NCBI GenBank assembly: GCA_018623955.1
Contig: JAAZUX010000062.1
Span: 1-5,578 of the forward strand
Reading direction: 5' to 3'
Source: Flavobacteriaceae bacterium
Lineage (GTDB): Bacteria; Bacteroidota; Bacteroidia; Flavobacteriales; Flavobacteriaceae
Length of the DNA stretch: 5,578 nucleotides
Positions 1 through 5,578 of this stretch are shown piece by piece (position 1 is the stretch's first letter; the number at the start of each line of letters is the position of its first letter). The position numbers and the translations under genes are program-made. The notes under the pieces were generated by a model. That model saw only the letters and a list, made by a program, of their open reading frames with translations. It was not told the origin of the DNA and made no database searches.

Positions 1-2
1 AC

Positions 3-1907
3 TCCAAAATTTCTAAAGAACAAGAGAAGTTTAAAGAGACCATAACCGCCGTAAAGATTAGTGGAGATAAGCAAGCGCTTACATTTAACAGTGCCGAGGA
101 TGCTGAGTTTAACTTTTATCAAAATTCTGTAAACCTTGACAATGATTTGATTTCACCCATCGGCGATCTGGCATTTTCATTTTACCGATATCGACTCTTG
201 GGTACATTTTACACCGATGAGGGCCAATTGATCAATCAAATTGAGGTCAAGAGGAAGACAGACACCTCACCGACTTTTGAGGGAATCATCTACATCGTAG
301 AAGACGATTGGAGTTTCTATGGATTGGAATTGCAATTGGATCGCAAACAAAGCTCAATTCCGATCCTTGATGCATTCAACATCAAACAAAACTTTAACCA
401 TGACCCCAAATCCGATACATGGGTAAAAAGTGATCAAGTCATTGATTTCGACGCAGGAATTTTTGGGTTCAATTTTGTGGCCCGTTTTTCAGCCGTCTAC
501 AATGATTATAACTTCAATCCCGATTTTGATGACAAAACATTCGGCAAAATGATCTATGAAATCCTCGACGGGGCTAAGGAAAAAGACACTCTTTTTCAAA
601 ATAACAGACCCATTCCCCTGACGGAAGACGAATTCTCCAACTACATCAAAAAAGACAGCATTGCCAAAGCCCACAAAGCCCCCGCATACATGGACTCCTT
701 GGACCGTGAGGTCAATCGTTTTCAATGGAGTGATTTACTGGGAAAAAGGATTCAAAACAGCAAAAAAGAGGTCTTTTATGGCTTTTCAATACCCTTTACC
801 TCCTTACATTTCAATACCGTTCAAGGGTACAACGCAAAAATAAATCTCTATTACAATCGCAGTTGGGAAGAACAAATGAAGTCGCTGGGGATCAATTTAT
901 ACAATATCTACGGCTTCTCCGATCGGAAAAACTATCCGGGCATTAGACTGGATTATTTGATGAACAAAGTACATTACTCAAGATTGTCCTTCAAGGCAGA
1001 GAGAGATTTGGTTCAATTTGACGGTCAACAGCCCATCAGCCTACTCATGAATGACATTTACAGTTTGTTCTTAAAAGAAAATTATGCCAAATGGTATGAA
1101 AACAATAAAATTGAAGTCAGTTTTTCAAGCTTTTTAAACCCTGAGTTTTTTGTTTCTCTTGCCGTTGCTCACCTCAAAAGAAACGCAAGGTCAAATACCA
1201 CCGATGTTTCTTTCTTTAACAAAGACAACACCTATCAAACCAACACACCCACTCACCCCAATTACGATTTCCAAAACCATACCATCAAAAAATATGGTTT
1301 TGTACTTCAATACCGACCCCAAAACCAATATTATCAATACCCCAATCGAAGGTTTTACGCCCAAAAAGAAAATTATCCACAATTGAGCCTTGAGTTTACC
1401 CAAGCTTTTGGAAGTGATTTTTCGCCTTACGATCACATCAAACTGGACTTTACCTACGACCAAGAAATGTCATTGGGAATTGTGGGCAACAGCTTTTTGA
1501 GAATAAAAACTGGAACTTTTTTACAAAAAGAAAACCTTGCATTCATGGATCTAAACCATTTTCATGGGAATGAGATCCTTTTTGGAAAAGCCACCCCCTA
1601 CCTCAATCAATTCAATCTGCTCCCCTATTACCAATTCAGTTCTTCGGACGATTATTTTTTGATGCACTGGGAACATCAATTCCAAAAGTGGGGTGTGGGC
1701 AATTGGCCACTGATCCGTCTGCTTAAAAGTGAGTTTGTGATGGGATTTCACGCCTTGACCATAAAGCATCAAAAACCTCATTATGAATTCAACATAGGCC
1801 TCAACAAGCTCGGGTTTGGAAAATTGAAACTGTTTAGGGTCGACTATTTTTGGGCCTTGGGTAAATTAAAACAGAATCAGGGCGTTAGGCTCAATATCAA
1901 CCTTTAA
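3..1907 (+). CDS. DUF5686 family outer-membrane protein, C-terminal part (5' end outside window)
   Basis: The frame is open from the left edge to the TAA at 1905-1907, giving 634 visible codons. An in-frame TTG at 147 is internal, because the homology-like sequence continues upstream of it, so the true start lies outside the window. Full-length Bacteroidota members are usually around 800 residues, with a signal peptide and a carboxypeptidase-regulatory-like (beta-sandwich) domain before the DUF5686 region; those parts would be in the missing 5' segment. Visible family hallmarks are the NFYQN and SPIGDLAFSFYRYRLLGTF segments (about 108-207), the IYIVEDDW motif (288-311), many alternating aromatic/polar strands typical of an outer-membrane beta-barrel, and the conserved closing stretch with FRVDYFWALG (about 1836-1865) ending in the hydrophobic NINL. 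Its biochemical role is not established; the barrel location is inferred. It converges on pcm, and the stop codons overlap. Confidence 0.86.
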   Translation, partial: SKISKEQEKFKETITAVKISGDKQALTFNSAEDAEFNFYQNSVNLDNDLISPIGDLAFSFYRYRLLGTFYTDEGQLINQIEVKRKTDTSPTFEGIIYIVEDDWSFYGLELQLDRKQSSIPILDAFNIKQNFNHDPKSDTWVKSDQVIDFDAGIFGFNFVARFSAVYNDYNFNPDFDDKTFGKMIYEILDGAKEKDTLFQNNRPIPLTEDEFSNYIKKDSIAKAHKAPAYMDSLDREVNRFQWSDLLGKRIQNSKKEVFYGFSIPFTSLHFNTVQGYNAKINLYYNRSWEEQMKSLGINLYNIYGFSDRKNYPGIRLDYLMNKVHYSRLSFKAERDLVQFDGQQPISLLMNDIYSLFLKENYAKWYENNKIEVSFSSFLNPEFFVSLAVAHLKRNARSNTTDVSFFNKDNTYQTNTPTHPNYDFQNHTIKKYGFVLQYRPQNQYYQYPNRRFYAQKENYPQLSLEFTQAFGSDFSPYDHIKLDFTYDQEMSLGIVGNSFLRIKTGTFLQKENLAFMDLNHFHGNEILFGKATPYLNQFNLLPYYQFSSSDDYFLMHWEHQFQKWGVGNWPLIRLLKSEFVMGFHALTIKHQKPHYEFNIGLNKLGFGKLKLFRVDYFWALGKLKQNQGVRLNINL

Positions 1908-2548
1908 TTCCTGTCCTTTAACAGAGGTACAAACTTAAAACTCCCAAAGCTTTGGCGATCAAAAGCCTTTTCCCCTTTCCGGACATAGCGGGTCATGATC
2001 TGGTCTTTATCTCCTACTGGAATCACCAGCCGCCCGCCAATGGCCAATTGTTCCAACAAAGGCTTGGGCACTTGCGGGGCACCTGCGGTAACGATAATGG
2101 CCTCAAAAGGTGCCTGATCCGGCAGACCTTGATAACCGTCCCCGAAAATCATTTTTTTGGGATGTAAACTCAGTTTTTTAAACAACAATGCGGTTTTTTT
2201 GAACAATTCCTGTTGGCGTTCTATGGTATATACCTTGACCCCTTCAAAGGCCAACAAAACCGCCGTTTGATAGCCCGAGCCTGTTCCTATTTCCAAAACA
2301 CGATCCCCTTTTTGGAGCTCCAGCAATTGGGTCTGAAAAGCAACAGTATAGGGTTGTGAAATCGTTTGATCGGCAGCTATGGGATAAGCCCTGTCCTGAT
2401 AGGCATAGCCTTCCAAACCCGGATCCATAAACCAATGACGGGGAACACTGCCCATGGCAGCCAAAACCCCTTTGTCTTGAATCCCTTTTTTCTCTAACAA
2501 CTTAATTAACTGCCTTCTTTGCCCTTGATGCTTGGTGGTATCGGTCAT
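1904..2548 (-). CDS. pcm: Protein-L-isoaspartate O-methyltransferase
   Basis: This 214-residue cytoplasmic enzyme uses S-adenosylmethionine to methylate the alpha-carboxyl of L-isoaspartyl residues in damaged proteins, which starts their return to normal aspartyl linkages. Length fits the family (E. coli Pcm is 208). Visible motifs are VPRHWF near residues 35-40, the substrate-side QTISQPYTVA (61-70), SAM-binding motif I VLEIGTGSGY (84-93), the acidic turn IER (109-111) after the second strand, GDGYQGLP (136-143), the FEAIIVTAGAP strand (148-158), GGRLVIPVG (171-179) and a terminal FVPLL. The ATG at 2548 is chosen because the KHQG-RRQLI N-terminus aligns with the usual Pcm start and the next Met (residue 32) lies inside the conserved fold. 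No Shine-Dalgarno is seen. The gene is transcribed divergently from the oxidoreductase and convergently with the DUF5686 gene. Confidence 0.96.
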   Translation of the reverse strand: MTDTTKHQGQRRQLIKLLEKKGIQDKGVLAAMGSVPRHWFMDPGLEGYAYQDRAYPIAADQTISQPYTVAFQTQLLELQKGDRVLEIGTGSGYQTAVLLAFEGVKVYTIERQQELFKKTALLFKKLSLHPKKMIFGDGYQGLPDQAPFEAIIVTAGAPQVPKPLLEQLAIGGRLVIPVGDKDQIMTRYVRKGEKAFDRQSFGSFKFVPLLKDRN

Positions 2549-2553
2549 GAGGA

Positions 2554-2584
2554 CAAATGTAATTACTTCCCAAAAAAAATCAGA
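2554..2584 (-). promoter_or_regulatory. Predicted Bacteroidota-type promoter for pcm
   Basis: Read on the minus strand, 2561-2554 is TACATTTG, an exact match to the Bacteroidota -7 consensus TAnnTTTG. Nineteen bases further upstream, 2584-2581 reads TCTG, one mismatch from the -33 TTTG element, at the usual spacing. Only five bases separate the -7 box from the pcm ATG, so transcription would begin at or very near the start codon. The elements are seen in the sequence; promoter activity is inferred. Confidence 0.55.
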
Positions 2585-2593
2585 AAAAGATGG

Positions 2594-2601
2594 TACTTTT
2601 G
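2594..2601 (+). promoter_or_regulatory. Predicted -7 box for the oxidoreductase gene
   Basis: TACTTTTG at 2594-2601 matches the Bacteroidota -7 consensus TAnnTTTG exactly. It lies 16 bases before the ATG at 2618, leaving room for a short A-rich leader (about ten bases) and no Shine-Dalgarno. No TTTG or TTG is found at the expected -33 distance; that area is the A-rich tract 2571-2590. The box faces away from the pcm promoter, and the two would compete for the same roughly 32 bases between them (2562-2593). Confidence 0.5.
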
Positions 2602-2617
2602 ATTAAAAATAAATGCT

Positions 2618-3583
2618 ATGATAAAAGCAGGCGTTTTGGGTGCAGGACATTTGGGTAAAATTCACTTGCGTTTACTCCAAGCCTCTAAGCGATATGAATT
2701 GATAGGGTTTTATGATCCGGATCAAAAAAATGCGAAAGCTTTGGCCCATGAAAAAGGCTACACCGCTTTCGAGAGTGAAGCCGAATTGATCCAAGCCTGT
2801 GATATGGTCGACATTGTCACCCCTACCCTTTACCATCATCAAAATGCCTTAAACGCCATCAATCAAGGAAAACATATCTTTATCGAAAAGCCCATTGCCA
2901 ACAGTGTTAGCGAGGCAAGTGAAATCACCCAAATGGCAGCAAAAAAAGGAGTTTTGGGTCAGGTAGGCCATGTAGAACGTTTTAATCCCGCTTTTAAAGC
3001 TGTTAAATCCTCAGTGACCCACCCCAAGTTTATCGAATCCCATCGCCTGGCAGAATTCAACCCCAGAGGAACCGATGTGCCGGTAGTCTTGGATTTGATG
3101 ATACACGATATCGATGTGTTGTTGAGTGTTGTCCATGCCAAAGTAAAATCCGTTTCAGCATCTGGAGTTGCAGTGATCAGTACCACACCCGACATTACAA
3201 ATGCCCGGATCGAATTTGAAAACGGTTGTGTGGCCAACCTTACCGCCAGTAGGATCTCCCTTAAAAAGATGCGAAAAACCCGCTTTTTTCAAAAAGACGC
3301 CTACATCGCAGTAGATTTTCTGGAGAAAAAAGTCGAGGTGGTTAAAATGAAAGTAGCCCCCGAAAATCCTGAGGACTTTGCCCTTATTCTGGAAAATGCT
3401 CAGGGAGAAAAAAAACAAATCTATTTCGAAAATCCACCAATTGACGACTCCAACGCCATACTGGAAGAGTTAGAAGATTTTGCCGATGCTATTGAAAATA
3501 ATGATCCGGTTATTGTTCCGCTGGAAAACGGAACCCGTGCTTTGGAGCTCGCGCATCAGATCATGGAATGCTGTAAGGTTTAA
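2618..3583 (+). CDS. Gfo/Idh/MocA family NAD(P)-dependent oxidoreductase
   Basis: This 321-residue cytoplasmic enzyme is of usual family length. It has an N-terminal Rossmann fold with GAGHLG (residues 8-13) and an acidic D33 at the end of the second strand, which favours NAD(H). The EKP catalytic-lysine motif follows at 90-92 (K91), then VGHVERFNPAF (116-126) and DLMIHDID (159-166), whose D159-x3-H163 matches the catalytic Asp/His pair of the family. The C-terminal half is the alpha/beta substrate domain. The substrate is unknown. The VGHxERFNPA and MIHDID segments resemble the subgroup that includes nucleotide-sugar dehydrogenases such as GnnA (UDP-GlcNAc 3-dehydrogenase), but no GnnB-like aminotransferase or lipid A gene is visible here, so that role is only a possibility. 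ATG 2618 is chosen because the nucleotide-binding strand starts right after it; an ATG at 2613 is out of frame and stops after two codons. It lies divergent from pcm and upstream of yggS. Confidence 0.92.
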   Translation: MIKAGVLGAGHLGKIHLRLLQASKRYELIGFYDPDQKNAKALAHEKGYTAFESEAELIQACDMVDIVTPTLYHHQNALNAINQGKHIFIEKPIANSVSEASEITQMAAKKGVLGQVGHVERFNPAFKAVKSSVTHPKFIESHRLAEFNPRGTDVPVVLDLMIHDIDVLLSVVHAKVKSVSASGVAVISTTPDITNARIEFENGCVANLTASRISLKKMRKTRFFQKDAYIAVDFLEKKVEVVKMKVAPENPEDFALILENAQGEKKQIYFENPPIDDSNAILEELEDFADAIENNDPVIVPLENGTRALELAHQIMECCKV

Positions 3584-3654
3584 ATGTTTCAAATCAGTCT
3601 CCATTTTAAATTAATATTTCTTCAATTGCAGCAAGCGAACCTTATACTGTTAGC

Positions 3655-4305
3655 ATGAATATAGCAGAAAATATTACCACACTGCTCAAGGAGTTACCTG
3701 CCACCGTCCAACTGGTGGCTGTATCTAAAACCAAGTCCAACGAGGAGATCTTACAAGCATACGATGCCGGACAAAGGATATTTGGGGAAAACAAGATCCA
3801 AGACATGACCCGCAAGTACGATGAGCTCCCCAAAGACATCCAATGGCACATGATCGGACATGTACAATCCAACAAAGTCAAGTATATGGCTTCCTATGTC
3901 AACTTGATCCACGGTGTCGACAGCTTCAAATTATTAAAGGAAATCAACAAACAGGCCCAAAAAAACAACCGAATTATCGATTGTTTACTTCAAATCCACA
4001 TCGCTGAGGAAGACAGTAAGTTTGGACTGTCGGTCGAAGAATGTCATCAAGCGATTCAAAGGTCCAAAGAACTCCCCCACATCCAAATTAAAGGACTGAT
4101 GGGAATGGCCACTTTCACTGAGGATCAAAAGCAGATTGAACGAGAATTCGCAGGACTCAAATCGCTTTACGATCAACTGACAGAACAAAACATTCCGCTT
4201 GAAATACTATCGATGGGCATGAGCGGTGATTATCCCCTGGCCATCGCACAAGGCAGTAATATGATCCGTGTAGGCAGTAAAATTTTTGGACCCAGAAACT
4301 ACTGA
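3655..4305 (+). CDS. yggS: YggS/PLPBP family pyridoxal 5'-phosphate homeostasis protein
   Basis: This 216-residue single-domain alanine-racemase-fold protein binds PLP but has no known catalytic activity; family members buffer PLP and affect amino-acid and vitamin B6 balance in the cytoplasm. The PLP-binding lysine is K25 in AVSKTKS. Other signatures are FGENKIQD (43-50), WHMIGHVQSNK (64-74), GLMGMATF (147-154), the SMGMSGDYPLAI stretch (186-197) and the phosphate-cradle end GSNMIRVGSKIFGPR (200-214). It is slightly shorter than E. coli YggS (about 230) but complete. ATG 3655 gives the normal N-terminal helix; no Shine-Dalgarno precedes it. The 71 bases before it (3584-3654) are AT-rich, with no convincing promoter or terminator, so read-through from the oxidoreductase gene is plausible. 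The nuclease gene starts 2 bases after its TGA. Confidence 0.96.
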   Translation: MNIAENITTLLKELPATVQLVAVSKTKSNEEILQAYDAGQRIFGENKIQDMTRKYDELPKDIQWHMIGHVQSNKVKYMASYVNLIHGVDSFKLLKEINKQAQKNNRIIDCLLQIHIAEEDSKFGLSVEECHQAIQRSKELPHIQIKGLMGMATFTEDQKQIEREFAGLKSLYDQLTEQNIPLEILSMGMSGDYPLAIAQGSNMIRVGSKIFGPRNY

Positions 4306-4307
4306 TC

Positions 4308-5578
4308 ATGTACGCCATATTGGACATTGAAACTACCGGAGGGAAATACAACGAAGAAGGCATTACCGAAATTGCCATTTACCAACACGACGGACTCCAG
4401 GTAACCGACCAATTCATCAGTTTGGTCAACCCCGAAAGGGCCATTCAGCCCTTTGTCGAAAAGCTTACCGGCATCAACGGCCAAATGCTGCGCAATGCCC
4501 CTCGGTTTTTTGAGATCGCCAAACGCATCATCGAAATCACTGAAAACTGTCTTATTGTGGCCCACAATACCGATTTTGATTACCGTATCCTCAGAACCGA
4601 ATTCAAACGTTTGGGTTATAATTTTGAAAGAAACTCCCTCTGTACCGTTAGCCTTTCCCAGCAACTGCTTCCCGATATGGAGTCTTATAAATTGGGTAAG
4701 CTTGTTCGCTCCTTGGGCATTCCCATCAGTGACCGACACCGTGCTCAGGGGGATGCAATGGCCACTGTAAAGCTTTTTGAACTGTTACTCGAAAAAGACA
4801 GCAACAAACAAATCCTAAAATCCCAGATCAAAGCCCTCCACACCCATCAAGTCCCCTCCAAATACCTATCCATCATCGAGGAATTGCCCACTGCTACCGG
4901 GGTTTACTACCTGCACAATGCTGTTGGGGATGTACTGTATATCGGCAAAAGCAAAAACATTCAAAAACGGGTAAGAACCCACCTGACCGGAACAGATCGA
5001 AAATCCAAAAAAATCCAAAAGAAACTGCACAAAGTCAATTTTGAAACCACCGGCAGTGAACTCATCGCCCTGCTCAAAGAACAGCACGAAATCAAAAAAA
5101 ACCAACCCCAGATCAACAAAAACGGACGCTACCGCCTCTACCCTATGGGTATTAGGATTGACGAAGAAACCCGCTACCACCAACTGGTTTTGGAGCAAGT
5201 GCGCAACAGCAGGGACTACCTGGTGGTATTTAAAAATGGGCGGGTCGCCAAACACATCATGACCCAGTGGATTGAAGCTCACCAATTGTGTCACAATCAT
5301 TCCTCACTACAGGATTCGGATGGGGCTTGTTTTGCTTATAAAAACAATCAATGCAAAGGCGCTTGTTTGGAAGAAGAAGACCCTCAAAGCTACAATCAAA
5401 GACTACACCAAATACAAAACAAAAACAACTATCCTCACGATGATTTTTTGATGATCGAAACCGGAAGGAAAGATGGAGAGTATAGTTTTATATACATTGA
5501 AAATCAGTCTTTTAAGGGTTACGGTTATTATGATCTTAATCACCAAATTAACAGCAAGGAAAAAATCCTCAATCGCAT
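4308..5578 (+). CDS. DnaQ-like DEDDh exonuclease fused to UvrC-like GIY-YIG nuclease with Cys cluster (3' end outside window)
   Basis: The frame runs open from ATG 4308 to the right edge (423 residues visible, no stop). Residues 1 to about 160 form a DnaQ/epsilon-type 3'-5' exonuclease with all five DEDDh residues: D6 and E8 (ILDIETTGG), D91 (HNTDFD), H144 and D149 (HRAQGDA). Residues 198-270 are a GIY-YIG domain like the UvrC N-terminus: GVY (198-200), YIG (211-213), R221, E258 and N270. Residues 328-353 hold four cysteines (C328, C341, C349, C353) in the UvrC-like pattern, followed by YNQRL. A further small C-terminal region begins near 375. The likely role is DNA repair or processing that joins 3' exonuclease and endonuclease activities, as in other DnaQ-UvrC fusions; the substrate is unknown. 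The start, two bases after the yggS stop, places the first exonuclease strand right at the N-terminus and suggests translational coupling. Confidence 0.92.
   Translation, partial: MYAILDIETTGGKYNEEGITEIAIYQHDGLQVTDQFISLVNPERAIQPFVEKLTGINGQMLRNAPRFFEIAKRIIEITENCLIVAHNTDFDYRILRTEFKRLGYNFERNSLCTVSLSQQLLPDMESYKLGKLVRSLGIPISDRHRAQGDAMATVKLFELLLEKDSNKQILKSQIKALHTHQVPSKYLSIIEELPTATGVYYLHNAVGDVLYIGKSKNIQKRVRTHLTGTDRKSKKIQKKLHKVNFETTGSELIALLKEQHEIKKNQPQINKNGRYRLYPMGIRIDEETRYHQLVLEQVRNSRDYLVVFKNGRVAKHIMTQWIEAHQLCHNHSSLQDSDGACFAYKNNQCKGACLEEEDPQSYNQRLHQIQNKNNYPHDDFLMIETGRKDGEYSFIYIENQSFKGYGYYDLNHQINSKEKILNR

Noticed and set aside
147..149. TTG as a start codon for the DUF5686 gene
   Set aside because: The same frame is open to the left edge and the residues upstream of it (such as FNFYQN) fit the family, so the gene is cut by the window rather than starting here.
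1191..1463. 90-codon minus-strand frame and the overlapping plus-strand frame at 1150-1386
   Set aside because: Both lie within the DUF5686 coding sequence, which continues uninterrupted to its conserved C-terminus; neither has a credible start context or recognisable motif.
1911..1929. Small inverted repeat (CTGT/ACAG) just after the DUF5686 stop, as a terminator
   Set aside because: The stem is only about four pairs, lies inside pcm, and is not followed by a T-run on either strand.
2571..2590. A-rich tract as an intrinsic terminator
   Set aside because: There is no GC-rich hairpin beside it, and it lies between two divergent starts, where no transcript should end; it is better seen as promoter DNA.
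3626..3652. Possible promoter before yggS (TTG at 3626-3628, TACTGTTA at 3645-3652)
   Set aside because: The -7 candidate has two mismatches to TAnnTTTG, the spacing is short at 16 bases, and transcription would start inside the coding sequence.
4299..4739. 146-codon open frame on the minus strand
   Set aside because: It lies opposite the exonuclease domain, whose catalytic residues are all intact on the plus strand, and its translation resembles no family I recognise.
4866..5300. 144-codon open frame on the minus strand
   Set aside because: It lies antisense to the intact GIY-YIG domain; its hydrophobic, Phe/Val-rich translation is the expected complement of Lys/Asn/Asp codons.

Overview
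The window looks like chromosomal housekeeping DNA from a member of the Bacteroidota, probably Flavobacteriia or Cytophagia. Three things point there: a DUF5686 outer-membrane protein (a family essentially confined to this phylum), no Shine-Dalgarno sequence in front of any visible start, and two exact copies of the Bacteroidota -7 promoter box (TAnnTTTG) in the one divergent intergenic region. Base composition is moderately AT-rich and even, and I see no mobile element, tRNA, rRNA, CRISPR array or sign of horizontal transfer.

Layout. Positions 3-1907 (+) hold the C-terminal 634 codons of a DUF5686 protein whose start lies upstream of the window. It converges on pcm (1904-2548, -), and the two stop codons overlap in a shared TTAA. 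A 69-base divergent promoter region (2549-2617) separates pcm from a rightward group: a Gfo/Idh/MocA-family NAD(P)-dependent oxidoreductase (2618-3583), the YggS/PLPBP pyridoxal-phosphate homeostasis protein (3655-4305), and a DnaQ-type exonuclease fused to a UvrC-like GIY-YIG nuclease (4308 to the right edge, 3' end missing). The last two are 2 bases apart and probably translationally coupled. A 71-base AT-rich gap with no clear terminator or promoter precedes yggS, so all three may share a transcript. Coding density is close to complete; no gene-free stretch exceeds 71 bases.

How the genes work together. There is no obvious single pathway. Pcm repairs isoaspartyl damage in proteins, YggS buffers PLP, and the nuclease fusion looks like a DNA repair enzyme, so the common theme, if any, is maintenance and repair. 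The most interesting item is the nuclease fusion. It keeps all five DEDDh exonuclease residues, the GIY-YIG catalytic residues, and downstream a four-cysteine pattern (C-x12-C-x7-C-x3-C) that closely resembles the iron-sulfur cysteine motif of UvrC. I found no clearly undescribed multi-gene system here.
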